This document shows positions 36,833-46,123 of a stretch of 64,000 bases of DNA, in pieces. Made by a program: the position numbers and the translations under genes. The stretch comes from Cupriavidus malaysiensis (GTDB lineage: Bacteria; Pseudomonadota; Gammaproteobacteria; Burkholderiales; Burkholderiaceae), in the NCBI RefSeq assembly GCF_001854325.1, contig NZ_CP017755.1, positions 1,302,001 to 1,366,000 on the forward strand, written 5' to 3'. The notes under the pieces were generated by a model. The model did no database searches. It was not told the DNA's origin and saw only the letters and a program-made list of their open reading frames with translations. Every line of letters starts with the position of its first letter. Position 1 is the first letter of the stretch.

Positions 36833-38914
36833 GTGTTGAAAGAAATCCTGGATGGGGTGGCTATCGTCGAGTTGGACAATCCGCCGATGAACAGTCTCAA
36901 CCTTGCGTTGAGGCGCCGGCTGATCGAAACGATCGGGCGTATCGCCGGCATGCCGGAGGTGTCGGCAATCGTTCTGGTTGGCGCGGGAGGCGTGTTCAGT
37001 GCCGGCGCGGACATCGGCGAGTTCGATACGCAGCAGGCCTTCGTGGAGCCGTCGATCCATGCCGTGATGGCAGCTGTCGAGTCCAGCACCAAGCCTGTGA
37101 TAGCGGGTATCGAAGGGCTGGCCATGGGCGGTGGGCTGGAACTGGCCATGGCCGCGCACTGCCGCGTGGCGATGGCGGGGAGCCGTATCGCGCTGCCGGA
37201 GATCAAGCTCGGTCTGATTCCCGGCGCCGGCGGCACGCAACGCCTTCCGCGTGCGATCGGCCTTGAGGCGGCCGCGCGGATGATCTGCAACGGGGATCCC
37301 GTCAGGGCCGATGCGCCGAGCCTGGCCGGCCTGTTCGACCTGGTGGTCGAGCAGGATCTGCTGGAGGCTTGCCTGGGCCTGGCGCAGCGGATCGTGCGCG
37401 ATGGCATGAAAGCGTCTTTGTTGCGCGACCGCGCCATGCCGGCGCCGGCGTCGCCGCTGTTCTATCAGGAGTTGGAGCAGCGGGCCGGCAGCAAAGGACA
37501 GTGGCCCACGGCCGTGAATGCGTGTATCGCCTGCCTGCGGGCGGCGGAGGCCATGCCAGTGGAGGCTGGCCTGGCATTCGAACGCGAAGCGTTCATGAAG
37601 CTGTTCGACAGCCCGGTTTCCGGCGCACTCAGGCATGCGTTCATCGCCGAGCGGACGGCCGCGAAGATTGCCGGCCTGCCGGCGCAGACCGGGATCCGCC
37701 CGCTTCGCGCGGCAGCCGTCGTGGGCGCCGGCACCATGGGCGCGGGTATTGCCATGACGTTTGCCAACGCCGGCATTCCGGTCCGTCTGCTGGAGATGAA
37801 GGAAGACGCGCTGGAGCGCGGATTGGCGGTGATCCGTGCGAACTATGAAGGGTCGGTACGGCGCGGCAAGCTCTCGCGGGCCGATTGCGACCAGCGCCTG
37901 GCGCTGATCCGGCCCACGCTGTCCTATGAAGAACTGCGCGATGCCGACGTGGTGGTGGAAGCTGTCTACGAAGACATGGATGCAAAAGCCGGTGTCTTCC
38001 GGCAGCTGGATACGTTTTGCAAGCCTGGTGCCATTCTTGCCAGCAATACTTCGACGCTGAACCTCGACAAGCTCGCCGCGGTAACGTCGCGGCCGGCCGA
38101 CGTGGTGGGCATGCACTTCTTCGTGCCAGCGAACGTGATGCCCCTGTTGGAGGTAGTCAAGGCAAGGGAGACCTCGGCGGAGGTCCTGGCGTCAGTGATG
38201 AAGCTCGCCAAGCGTCTGAAGAAGACAGGGGTCGTGTCCGGCGTCTGCGACGGCTTCATTGGCAACCGGATGATCGACCCGTATCTGCGCCAAGCCTATT
38301 TCCTGCTGGAGGAAGGGGCGCTGCCCGAGCAGATTGACCGCGCGCTCGAAGCCTGGGGGATGGCAATGGGACCGTTCCGCGCAGGTGACCTGACCGGCTT
38401 GGACGTGTTGTGGAGTGTACGCAAGCGCCGCTACGTCGAGGTGCCCGGCGTGGTGTATTCCCGCTTGCCGGATCGCCTGTGCGAGCTGGGGCGTTTCGGC
38501 CAGAAGACCGGGGCTGGCTATTACCGCTACGAGCCGGGCGCCCGGGAAGGCAAGCCGGACGACGCTGTCCGCGCACTGGTGGAGGGTTACTCCGCGGAGA
38601 TCGGCAGGGCCCGCAGGCAGATCTCCGACGAGGAGATCGTCTCGCGTTGCATGCTTGCGCTCGTCAATGAAGGCGCGGCGATCCTGGACGAACGCATCGC
38701 GCAGCGGGCTTCGGACATCGATGCCGTCTATCTGCTCGGATACGGATTCCCGGCATTCCGCGGTGGCCCCATGTACTACGCGGACACGCTGGGCCTGCGC
38801 GAAGTCATCGCATCGATGGCGCGATTCCAGGAACAGGCCGGCTCGGACCCGGCGTTCTGGCAGCCGCACCGCTTGCTGCTCGAATTGGCCGAAAGCAACG
38901 GCACTTTTAACTAA
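36833..38914 (+). CDS. FadB-like enoyl-CoA hydratase / 3-hydroxyacyl-CoA dehydrogenase
   Basis: A 693-residue bifunctional beta-oxidation enzyme. AAAGGAG at 36817-36823 spaces best to GTG 36833 (then TTG AAA GAA); GTG 36827 is possible. Residues 1-190 are a crotonase domain with the oxyanion loop [13 protein letters not shown] and [20 protein letters not shown], which carries the catalytic glutamates. Residues from about 290 are a 3-hydroxyacyl-CoA dehydrogenase with the NAD motif [19 protein letters not shown] and the [15 protein letters not shown] segment that includes the catalytic histidine, then a C-terminal domain ([15 protein letters not shown]). It hydrates an enoyl-CoA and oxidises the alcohol. 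It is the first gene of the operon controlled by site A, followed by a thiolase. Confidence 0.93.
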   Translation: MLKEILDGVAIVELDNPPMNSLNLALRRRLIETIGRIAGMPEVSAIVLVGAGGVFSAGADIGEFDTQQAFVEPSIHAVMAAVESSTKPVIAGIEGLAMGGGLELAMAAHCRVAMAGSRIALPEIKLGLIPGAGGTQRLPRAIGLEAAARMICNGDPVRADAPSLAGLFDLVVEQDLLEACLGLAQRIVRDGMKASLLRDRAMPAPASPLFYQELEQRAGSKGQWPTAVNACIACLRAAEAMPVEAGLAFEREAFMKLFDSPVSGALRHAFIAERTAAKIAGLPAQTGIRPLRAAAVVGAGTMGAGIAMTFANAGIPVRLLEMKEDALERGLAVIRANYEGSVRRGKLSRADCDQRLALIRPTLSYEELRDADVVVEAVYEDMDAKAGVFRQLDTFCKPGAILASNTSTLNLDKLAAVTSRPADVVGMHFFVPANVMPLLEVVKARETSAEVLASVMKLAKRLKKTGVVSGVCDGFIGNRMIDPYLRQAYFLLEEGALPEQIDRALEAWGMAMGPFRAGDLTGLDVLWSVRKRRYVEVPGVVYSRLPDRLCELGRFGQKTGAGYYRYEPGAREGKPDDAVRALVEGYSAEIGRARRQISDEEIVSRCMLALVNEGAAILDERIAQRASDIDAVYLLGYGFPAFRGGPMYYADTLGLREVIASMARFQEQAGSDPAFWQPHRLLLELAESNGTFN

Positions 38915-38933
38915 ACGAAGGGAGACAGTGAAC

Positions 38934-40112
38934 ATGAAGGATGCAGTGATCGTTTCGACCGCACGCACGGGTTGGGGAAAGGCATGGCGCGGCGCTTTCA
39001 ATATGACGCACGGCGCGACCATGGGCGGGCACGTGGTCAGGCACGCAGTGGAGCGCGCCGGTCTCGACCCGGAGGAAGTGGAAGACCTGGTTCTCGGATG
39101 CGGCAATCCGGAGGCTGCCAACGGCCTCAATATCGCACGGCAAAGCGCGCTGCGCGCGGGCTTGCCGGTCACGGCCAGCGGCGTCACGGTCAACCGCTTC
39201 TGCTCCTCCGGCTTGCAGGCCATTGCGATGGCCGCGCAGGGCATCGTGACCGATGGCGTACCGGTGATCGTGGCGGGGGGCGTCGAATCGATCTCTTGCG
39301 TGCAGAACCAGTTGAATACGCACATGCTGCACGAAGCGTGGATCGCGGAGCACAGGCCGTCGGCCTATCTCTCCATGCTGCAGACCGCGGAGATCGTGGC
39401 GAAGCGATACGGCATCTCGCGCCAGCGCCAGGATGAGTATGGTGTCAGCAGCCAGCTCCGCGCCGCCGCCGCGCAGCGGGCTGGAAAGTTCGCCGACGAG
39501 ATTGTCCCCATGACAACCGTCAAGCAGCTGACCGACAAGGACACTGGAGAAACGGAGCAAGAGTCGGTCACGATCTCGGCCGACGAGGGCATCCGTCCGG
39601 ATACCACCTATGCCAGCGTTTCCGGTATCAAGCCGGCCTTCGAGGGGGGCGTCGTGGCGGCAGGGAACGCCAGCCAGTTTTCCGATGGCGCCTCAGCGTG
39701 CGTGATGATGGACGGGGTGCTGGCGCAGAGAAAGGGCCTTGAACCGCTAGGTATCTACCGCGGCTTCGCAGTCGCGGGGTGCGAACCTGACGAAATGGGG
39801 ATCGGGCCAGTGTTCGCCGTGCCGCGCCTGCTCCAGCGTGCGGGCCTCAAGATGGACGACATCGGCCTGTGGGAGTTGAACGAAGCGTTTGCGGTTCAGG
39901 TGCTGTATTGCCAGGATCGACTTGGCATTCCGGAGGAGCGCCTGAACGTCAATGGTGGCTCGATCGCCATCGGCCATCCCTATGGCGCCACGGGCGCGCG
40001 CCAGGTCGGGCATGCGCTGATTGAAGGCAAACGACGTGGCGTGAAGTATGTCGTCGTCACCATGTGCGTCGGCATGGGCATGGGTGCCGCGGGTCTTTTC
40101 GAAGTCTGCTGA
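38934..40112 (+). CDS. thiolase (acetyl-CoA C-acyltransferase)
   Basis: A 392-residue thiolase with ATG 38934 behind GGGAGA. The acylated cysteine is Cys90 in [20 protein letters not shown]. The C-terminal active site is complete: [33 protein letters not shown] with the catalytic histidine, and [15 protein letters not shown] with the second cysteine. It cleaves a 3-ketoacyl-CoA, releasing acetyl-CoA (or propionyl-CoA if the chain is branched). It starts 19 bases after the FadB-like gene, and the two form a beta-oxidation module without a membrane FadA/FadB naming match. Biosynthetic condensation is less likely given the degradative context. Confidence 0.95.
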   Translation: MKDAVIVSTARTGWGKAWRGAFNMTHGATMGGHVVRHAVERAGLDPEEVEDLVLGCGNPEAANGLNIARQSALRAGLPVTASGVTVNRFCSSGLQAIAMAAQGIVTDGVPVIVAGGVESISCVQNQLNTHMLHEAWIAEHRPSAYLSMLQTAEIVAKRYGISRQRQDEYGVSSQLRAAAAQRAGKFADEIVPMTTVKQLTDKDTGETEQESVTISADEGIRPDTTYASVSGIKPAFEGGVVAAGNASQFSDGASACVMMDGVLAQRKGLEPLGIYRGFAVAGCEPDEMGIGPVFAVPRLLQRAGLKMDDIGLWELNEAFAVQVLYCQDRLGIPEERLNVNGGSIAIGHPYGATGARQVGHALIEGKRRGVKYVVVTMCVGMGMGAAGLFEVC

Positions 40113-40343
40113 CCGCGCAAGGCAAGGCACCGGGCCGGGCTCAGCACAGGAGACGTGGAGCGCCTCCGCAGGCTGATGGGACGGAAAGGCCGCTGCAATG
40201 CGAAAGAAAAGCCATGGGCCGCGGCAACGACGGATCGGCGGATTGCCGACTCGCACCGGCCGGAAGCGGAGGCATGAGTTTGCGCGTGGTCCCATGGCTT
40301 CATGAGAGCGGGAATGGAAAAGTAAAAAATGGAGACATCGCAA

Positions 40344-41993
40344 ATGGAACAGAATGCCTGGAACAGGTACTATCCAGCCGGCGCCTTGGCGTCCTATCGG
40401 GAGGAAGCAGGATCGCCGGTGACATTGTTCACCCGTTCGGCGAGCCGGTATCCGGAGCGGAACTGCCTGAGCTTCGGCGGTCTCACCCTAAGCTATGCGC
40501 AAACGCTGGATCTCGTGCAGCGCGCGGCGGCAGGGCTGCAAGCGCATGGCCTGCGCAAGGCCGACCGGATCGCCCTGCTGCTGCCTAATCATCCAGGTTT
40601 TGTGATCGGATACTACGCCGCGCTTCAGATAGGGGCGGTAGCGGTAGCGATCAATCCGCTTTATCCCACGCGCATGATCGCTACGCAGCTGCACAATAGC
40701 GGCGCGCGCGTCCTGGTCGTGGCGGATCTTCCCGGCTTGCTCGAGACGGCCTCGGCGTGCCTGGAGCAGGGCGTGGTCGAATCGGTGATCGTTGTCCGCA
40801 TGGATGCTTCGGATCTGCGGTCCGGTGCCGACTCGCCAGCGCCCGCCTTGGCGCCGCGCATGGTCTCGCTGGCTTCGATCCTGGCGAACGCAGGCCATCC
40901 GCAAGCCGTTGCGATCGATCCGCTGGAAGACCTTGCCGCCTTGCAGGCAACCGGAGGCACCACCGGAACGCCGAAGTTCGCGATGCTGACGCACAACAAC
41001 TTCTGGATCAATACCCAGCAGGCCAGGCTGATGATGAGCGGGCTGAGAGAGGGCAAGGAGGTCTTCCTTGTCCCGCTGCCGCTTTTTCATATCACCGGCA
41101 CGACCTTGCTGATGCATCTCGGCCTCGCGGTTGCCGCCGAGCTGGTGCTGATGCCGAAGTTCGATATCGGCGCGGCCATCACGCTATGCATCGAGCGCGG
41201 TGTGACCAATCTCGCGGCCGTCCCGACTATCTATACGGCTTTCCTGGATCACCCCGACGCGGACAAGGTCAACTGGCGCGGGATGACCCAGGTGATGGCG
41301 GGCGGTGGTCCACTTCCGCCCGAAACAGGCGTGCGCTTCCTGGAGCGCTTCGGTGTGCGTATCCGCCAAGGTTACGGCCTGAGCGAATGCAGTCCAGGCC
41401 TGACGATGATGCCTGACTGCGCAGATGGCCCGGTGAACTCCATCGGGATTCCGATTCCGGGCACGCAGATCCAGATCCGCGATCCTGCCGATCCTGCGCG
41501 AGTGCTGCCAGCGGGGGAGGCAGGTGAGATCTGCGCCACAGGGCCGCAGGTCATGAAGGGCTACTGGAATCTTCCGGAGGAGACGCAGGCAGTGATGACA
41601 GCGGACGGATTCCTGCGCACGGGCGACATCGGCAAGATGGATGCCAATGGATTCATCGAGATTGTCGACCGGTTGAAAGACGTCATTATCGCTAGCGGCT
41701 ACAAGCTGTTTCCTACCGCGATCGAAGCCGCGGTCTGCGAGCATCCGGCGGTGAGCGAGGTGGCCGTGATCGGCGTTCCCGATCCCTATCGCGGCGAAAC
41801 CGCAAAGGCGTTCTATAGCTTGCGTCCCGGGGCGGCGCTGGATGCCGACGAATTACGTATCTTCCTGTCCGGCCGCCTGTCGCCGATGGAAATGCCGAAG
41901 CTCTTCGAGATGCGGGAGGCCTTGCCGAAGACCGCCGCAGGGAAGATCTCCCGTCTTGCCCTGCGCGAGGAGGAGCGGGAGAAGGCCAGGTAA
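40344..41993 (+). CDS. acyl-CoA synthetase (AMP-forming)
   Basis: A 549-residue adenylate-forming ligase. GGAGA at 40331 is well spaced to ATG 40344 (MEQNAWNRYYPAGALASYRE); ATG 40329 overlaps that ribosome-binding site. The AMP-binding P-loop is LQATGGTTGTPKFAMLTHNN. The A5 motif is IRQGYGLSECSPGLTMMP, A7 is GFLRTGDIGKMDANGFIEI, A8 is DRLKDVIIASGYKLFPT, and the catalytic lysine is in KTAAGKISR. These are typical of medium- to long-chain fatty-acyl-CoA ligases. It is the third gene of the site-A operon, separated from the thiolase by about 230 bases without a gene, and activates the acid feeding that module. Confidence 0.93.
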   Translation: MEQNAWNRYYPAGALASYREEAGSPVTLFTRSASRYPERNCLSFGGLTLSYAQTLDLVQRAAAGLQAHGLRKADRIALLLPNHPGFVIGYYAALQIGAVAVAINPLYPTRMIATQLHNSGARVLVVADLPGLLETASACLEQGVVESVIVVRMDASDLRSGADSPAPALAPRMVSLASILANAGHPQAVAIDPLEDLAALQATGGTTGTPKFAMLTHNNFWINTQQARLMMSGLREGKEVFLVPLPLFHITGTTLLMHLGLAVAAELVLMPKFDIGAAITLCIERGVTNLAAVPTIYTAFLDHPDADKVNWRGMTQVMAGGGPLPPETGVRFLERFGVRIRQGYGLSECSPGLTMMPDCADGPVNSIGIPIPGTQIQIRDPADPARVLPAGEAGEICATGPQVMKGYWNLPEETQAVMTADGFLRTGDIGKMDANGFIEIVDRLKDVIIASGYKLFPTAIEAAVCEHPAVSEVAVIGVPDPYRGETAKAFYSLRPGAALDADELRIFLSGRLSPMEMPKLFEMREALPKTAAGKISRLALREEEREKAR

Positions 41994-42575
41994 GCAGCCA
42001 GGTAAGCACGTTGCCCGTCAAGTGCAACGCCACGCAGGCGGCGACGGCGCGTTGTCGCCTGCTTTCCACGTTTGCCATCATTCGGGCGCGGCCGCGCGCT
42101 GCGGCATACGCGGTCGACCGGCAGGAAGCTGCGGGCCGGCAGCCGACGTCTGCGAACTGCTGAGCCGGTTAAACGTGCTCGGGCAATTCTTGCCGTGGGC
42201 TCGCCGGGCGAGCCGGCGGGACCAAAGGCCGCACGCGCCTGACCGAGCCGGCAGCAGCGCTGCCGGCGGCAATCACCCAGGGCATGGCGGAGGAGCATTC
42301 TGGCTTCCAGGCCGCGGACGTGCGCCCTTTTTCCATCGATCCGTGCCATTTCCTGCGCGTCATTCCCTGTGTGTCATTCCCTGCGTGCCGATGGCGACGT
42401 CGTGAAGACAGGCTCTCCCAAGTAGCACGCTGCGCCCTCGGTCAGATGACGTGGGTGGCCGGTCCGCCGCAGCGTAGCGAATCCGGAGCCGGCACGCCTG
42501 CCGGATGACGGAAATGGCCACCCGAAAGGCTGCGCCGAGGACGGGCGCAGGCGAGTCGGGCAGCCATCCCTGCCG
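41994..42575. other. 582-base intergenic region, short direct repeats only
   Basis: This lies between the convergent acyl-CoA ligase and porin genes. A duplicated GCCAGGTAAGCA straddles the ligase stop at about 41986-42007, and a tandem copy of a CATTCCCTG-containing unit occurs at about 42360-42385. Open frames here lack ribosome-binding sites and family resemblance. I see no gene. Confidence 0.5.
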
Positions 42576-43679
42576 TCAGAATTGGTGCTTGATACCGGCG
42601 TAGTACATGCGCACCCGTGCGCCGGCGTCCTGCAAGGGCAAGGGAGACGAGCCGTTGAGCCCGCCCAGCCAGAAGTTGTAACGGCCATTGCTCTGGTTGC
42701 GCAGCTCAACCGCTGTCACATCCAGCCAGGTGCGCTTGCTCAGGGTGTATTGATAGCTGACCGACAACATGCGCGCGCCGGTTTCGGCCAAGGTGCTGCC
42801 GTTCTGGTGCACCGGCAGCGCCTGTCCGTATGTCAGGGAGAACAGATGCGGGCCTGTCGCGTAGCTAAGCGGAACCGCGAAGGCAATGCGATCCTGCCTG
42901 CTGCCGGTCACTTTATCGTCGACGCGATTGCGATCCACCACGGCCCCGAGGCGCAAGCCGTTGTATGTGTAGCCAAAGGCGAGCTTGTCGGCCATCTGGT
43001 CGAGCGATCCCACGGTTTGCAAGGGCAGGATGCCCTGGCTGTTTCGCTGCATATGGTAGAAGCCGATATTCAAGGGGCCTTTGGTGTAGCTGGGGCTGAG
43101 GTACCAGGTACGATTGCGGCCCGCGCCGGGCTGCTCGGCATCGAACGAGTACGATGCCATCACCGCGAAGCCGCCGAAATCCGGCGTTTCGTAGCGTACG
43201 GTGTTGTTGAGGTAGTTGCCCGCGAAGTTGGCGCCATTGATGGAGCCGATCACATTCAATGAGTTGGCGGCGCTGGGCGCCGCGTCGAATGCGCCGTGGG
43301 TGTCGGTAATGAACCAGTGATGGCTGAAGTACACCGACTGCCGGCCTAACTGCAGACGTCCGAACGTTGCGCTATCCACGCCGACATAGAAGGCCCGGCC
43401 CGCGCCCTGCGCGCCGGTGTCGGCGGAGAAGTCCCATTCGAGATGGTAGAGCGCTCTCGCGCCGTTGCCGAGATCTTCCTTTCCGTCGAGAAAGAAGAAG
43501 CTGGTCTGGTTGCTTTCCCGGAATACGCGCGACGCCGTGCCGCCGGGATTTGCCGCTCCGCTTACCGACGTGGCATCCAGCCCCAATTTGATCTGACCGC
43601 CTAGCAGGACATTCTGGGCGTGGGCGAGGGCAGGGGTGCACAGCGCGGCCGACGCGCAGATTCGTGCAAGGATTCTCAT
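42576..43679 (-). CDS. Gram-negative porin (Burkholderia type)
   Basis: A 367-residue outer-membrane porin. GGAGGAGA precedes ATG 43679. The leader MRILARICASAALCTPALAH ends at AQ, and the mature protein starts NVLLGGQIKLGLDATSV. The pattern of amphipathic strands, the phrase FGRLQLGRQSVYFSHH at the loop-3 region and the final aromatic GIKHQF are typical of trimeric 16-stranded porins of Burkholderiales. It probably admits the substrate of the neighbouring catabolic operons. It is on the opposite strand to the ligase operon and next to a small membrane protein gene. Confidence 0.92.
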   Translation of the reverse strand: MRILARICASAALCTPALAHAQNVLLGGQIKLGLDATSVSGAANPGGTASRVFRESNQTSFFFLDGKEDLGNGARALYHLEWDFSADTGAQGAGRAFYVGVDSATFGRLQLGRQSVYFSHHWFITDTHGAFDAAPSAANSLNVIGSINGANFAGNYLNNTVRYETPDFGGFAVMASYSFDAEQPGAGRNRTWYLSPSYTKGPLNIGFYHMQRNSQGILPLQTVGSLDQMADKLAFGYTYNGLRLGAVVDRNRVDDKVTGSRQDRIAFAVPLSYATGPHLFSLTYGQALPVHQNGSTLAETGARMLSVSYQYTLSKRTWLDVTAVELRNQSNGRYNFWLGGLNGSSPLPLQDAGARVRMYYAGIKHQF

Positions 43680-43979
43680 GGTCTCCTCCGTCATTTGTAT
43701 GATCGATTTCTGGTTGAAAGACTTGGAGCAAGGCGCGCACTCTGTTGTCAGGAAAGTGTTCGCGATGCGCCTGTGCGGATCCGTCGCCTGGTTGTCGCGA
43801 GCGTTCGGGGGCGCTCCGAAGCGGGTCTGCTATGGAGGCTGATCGGTCATTCCCTGGTGGGGAACCGGCGTGTCTGCGCGGCGGTCGCAGCGCAGTGGAC
43901 ACATTGCATGACGAGCGCCGGCGGACCGCCGCAGGCGCTGCCCGAGAGAACGGATCCGCGCGTGCCGAGTTGCGTCGGC
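43680..43979. other. gap upstream of the porin, nothing recognised
   Basis: The 300 bases between the porin start and the four-helix membrane protein stop presumably contain the porin promoter. I see no gene, no 41-bp operator and no clear hairpin. Confidence 0.45.
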
Positions 43980-44390
43980 TTATGACGCCAGCGCAATCGC
44001 GCCAGCGAGATACAGGGAAAAGGCGAGCAGTATGCCGAGCAGTGGCGTACGGAACCAGTAGCGCTGGGCGACGGCGGCATAGGCCGCCAAGGCCGATGCG
44101 CCGAGCAGCTGGAGAAACAGGGATGCCCTCAGTAGCCCGGGAGCAGCCTGCGCCAGGTACAGGTAGAACAATCCGAACAGGATCGCGCCGAAGCTATGGC
44201 TGGCGTTGAATCCGATCCATGCATTCCACATGGTTGTCCGGCCGGAGATGACCGGAGAGGAAGCCTGCATCTTTGCGGCCGCGTCCTGTTCTTTGGGGTG
44301 GAGTTTACGTGAGGCGAAGGTGTATGCCAGGTGCACGGCGCCGAGCGCCAGCATGATCGAGGCACTGACAGAGATCAGTATTGCTCCCAA
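43980..44390 (-). CDS. small four-helix inner-membrane protein
   Basis: A 136-residue protein. AAAGGAG followed by a five-base gap points to TTG 44390 as the start (MGAILISVSASIMLALGAVH). An earlier TTG at 44405 would put the ribosome-binding site inside the gene. Four hydrophobic helices are visible: residues 1-25, 62-80 (GAILFGLFYLYLAQAAP), 84-104 (ASLFLQLLGASALAAYAAVA) and 112-134 (LLGILLAFSLYLAGAIALA). The segment WNAWIGFNASHSFGAILFGL with its N-x-S-H is reminiscent of the LIC_13387-type membrane family; that match is tentative. No function is assigned. It lies between the porin and an enoyl-CoA hydratase on the same strand. Confidence 0.7.
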   Translation of the reverse strand: MGAILISVSASIMLALGAVHLAYTFASRKLHPKEQDAAAKMQASSPVISGRTTMWNAWIGFNASHSFGAILFGLFYLYLAQAAPGLLRASLFLQLLGASALAAYAAVAQRYWFRTPLLGILLAFSLYLAGAIALAS

Positions 44391-44448
44391 GATGTCTCCT
44401 TTCAACGAATGGCTGGATTGCCGCAGTGCCGGATCTGACGCCGCGCCG

Positions 44449-44629
44449 GTGTCCTGATTCTTGAATTCGTGGAATCACTGAGTCTGTCGAGAAACCGAGC
44501 GAGGCGAGGCGCGAAGCCGGGCAGGGCTGGGACCTTGCGAGCATTCGTGACGACGCGTCGTGCGGACCATCGGCGGACTCAGGACGGATCCAGGGCGGAC
44601 TTGGTCCACGAACTCGTGATCCAGGACAC
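44449..44629. repeat. 181-bp element with 24-bp imperfect terminal inverted repeats
   Basis: The left end (44449-44472, beginning GTGTCCTGATTC) and the reverse complement of the right end (44606-44629, beginning GTGTCCTGGATC) agree at 19 of 24 positions. The interior codes for nothing obvious. The same end sequence is found as a tight palindrome at 17434-17465. No clear target duplication is seen. It could be a MITE-like relic or a pair of operator-like sites. Confidence 0.5.
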
Positions 44630-44670
44630 TGGAGGGCTTCCGCTGCGGGACACCGAAAGCGTGTGGCGCA

Positions 44671-45435
44671 TCAGGCCGTGCGGGCGCGTTGTTGAAAAGC
44701 GCGGAATCTGTCCTGTGCGTCCGCGCTTTTCATGAGGCGCTGGAACTCCTTTGCTTCCGCGGCGAGGGCTGCCTTGACAGCTGGTGCGGCATGGCTTTTA
44801 ACGAGCTTCTTCGTGGCCATGGCGGCTTGCAGCGGGAGCGACGCCAGCCTGGCGGCCAATGCCTTCGCGGTTGCGAGCAAGGCGTCGTCATCCACCACCT
44901 TGTAAACCAGACCGGCTTCGGCCAGCTGCGTAGCGGACATGCTTTCACCAAGCAGAAAGCTCGCCATCGCGCGCTGGTGCCCCAGCGCTGCTGGCAGCAA
45001 ATAGCTGGAGGCGGCTTCGGGGCAGAGACCAAGCTGCACAAAAGGCACGCTTGCCCGGATCGACGGCGCCGCCAGCACAAGGTCGCAATGCAGCAGGAAG
45101 GTCATGCCAACGCCAATCACATGTCCCTGCGCCGCGGCCAGCAATGGCTTCGGAAATGTGCTGATCGCGTCCAGGAAGGCAAATGCGGGTGAGGTGGCCA
45201 GGTCTTCCGGCGCGTCGATAAAGTCGGCGAGGTCATTGCCGGCAGAGAACGAGGTGCCGGCGCCGGTCACCAGCACCGCGGCTATCTCCGCGCTGTTTGC
45301 CGCGTGCTTCAGATGCTCTGCGATGGCGATGTACATCTGCCTTGTCAGCGCATTCTTCTTTTCCGGGCGATTCAAGGTGATGTGCATTACCCGATCCGAT
45401 ACCGCAACTGTGATGTGAGATGTCTCGACTGCCAT
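44671..45435 (-). CDS. enoyl-CoA hydratase/isomerase
   Basis: A 254-residue crotonase-family enzyme. The oxyanion loop is VTGAGTSFSAGNDLADFIDA, and GHVIGVGMTFLLHCDLVLA is the second oxyanion segment. The usual catalytic-glutamate stretch reads FVQLGLCPEAASSYLLPAAL, the form found in enoyl-CoA isomerases and in several aromatic-pathway members rather than in classical hydratases. The C-terminal FQRLMKSADAQDRFRAFQQR is also family-typical. It is transcribed away from the PaaX cassette across site C (45610-45650), about 175 bases upstream, and could be under that operator. Confidence 0.92.
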   Translation of the reverse strand: MAVETSHITVAVSDRVMHITLNRPEKKNALTRQMYIAIAEHLKHAANSAEIAAVLVTGAGTSFSAGNDLADFIDAPEDLATSPAFAFLDAISTFPKPLLAAAQGHVIGVGMTFLLHCDLVLAAPSIRASVPFVQLGLCPEAASSYLLPAALGHQRAMASFLLGESMSATQLAEAGLVYKVVDDDALLATAKALAARLASLPLQAAMATKKLVKSHAAPAVKAALAAEAKEFQRLMKSADAQDRFRAFQQRARTA

Positions 45436-45609
45436 GATTGCTAGCTCACCTTTGATGGTTGACCGCGGGGACGCATGCCCCTTCGGGTCGTTTCAGGAGG
45501 GAATGCCTGCTCAGGTCTGCTGTGCCACGCCTCCGCGTTGCCGGGCATCTGGAGCCGCGGATGGCGGTCAGGCCGGCGCAGAGAGTACGCAAAGTGCGCG
45601 CCCCCAGTA

Positions 45610-45650
45610 TAATACGAATTCTACTTCTTAAAACAATCTATTTGTATTGC
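45610..45650. promoter_or_regulatory. 41-bp inverted-repeat operator, site C, with -10 box
   Basis: TAATAC (45610-45615) and GTATTG (45644-45649) repeat the half-sites and exact spacing of the three other sites. A consensus TATAAT at 45608-45613 overlaps the left half-site, and the right half-site ends 12 bases before the 153-aa gene start. Repressor binding would block the promoter and possibly the ribosome-binding site. This fits autoregulation of the PaaX cassette. Confidence 0.78.
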
Positions 45651-45661
45651 ATGGAGACGGC

Positions 45662-46123
45662 ATGAACCACCCAGGCTGGAACGAACACGGACGTCGGCAG
45701 CAACTGGCGCGCTTCGGCTACCGCACCGATGCGCAGGCGCCGGCGCCACTCGCCTTCGACGCCGAATGGAGTCGCCTGCAGGCGGACTTCCCTTGCCCCC
45801 CCGGGCAGCGCGTGCCCACCTATGCGGCCCTCGACACCGCCGCCGCCGAACTCGCCAGGCAGTACATGCGCGACCGCTTCCAGCTCGACAGCCTGCTCAA
45901 CCAATGCGACGCCATCCATGCCGACATCGTTGCCCTGGGGCCGCACCCGGAGGTGGTCGAACGCTACGCCAGCGCGCGCGACGCCTTCGAGGACGCGGTC
46001 GAGCGCTTCGGTGTGCTGCGGGGCCGGCTGCAGTCGGCTCTGGCCGCCGCAGCCACCGCCGGTGACGCGCCTGGCGCCGGTGCGCCGGCCGATATAATCC
46101 GCCCATCCAAGGAGGATTCGTGA
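45662..46123 (+). CDS. uncharacterised 153-aa protein, first gene of the PaaX cassette (left copy)
   Basis: A 153-residue cytoplasmic protein starting at ATG 45662 (MNHPGWNEHGRRQQLARFGY) behind GGAGA. The first 45 residues are basic and proline-containing. Residues about 60-135 look like long amphipathic helices (YAALDTAAAELARQYMRDRF, LLNQCDAIHADIVALG, YASARDAFEDAVERFGVLRG), which suggests a helical bundle or coiled-coil. I recognise no family. Its TGA overlaps the ATG of the paaX-like gene by one base, and the whole pair has been duplicated with its promoter. A partner or co-sensor for the PaaX repressor is a reasonable hypothesis. The other copy at 55597-56058 differs by one residue. Confidence 0.75.
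   Translation: MNHPGWNEHGRRQQLARFGYRTDAQAPAPLAFDAEWSRLQADFPCPPGQRVPTYAALDTAAAELARQYMRDRFQLDSLLNQCDAIHADIVALGPHPEVVERYASARDAFEDAVERFGVLRGRLQSALAAAATAGDAPGAGAPADIIRPSKEDS

Noticed and set aside
41994..42575. Coding genes in the ligase-porin gap
   Set aside because: Open frames on both strands here are arginine-rich, lack ribosome-binding sites and show no family pattern.
44449..44629. Active insertion sequence
   Set aside because: It has imperfect terminal repeats but no transposase and no visible target duplication, so only a repeat element is claimed.
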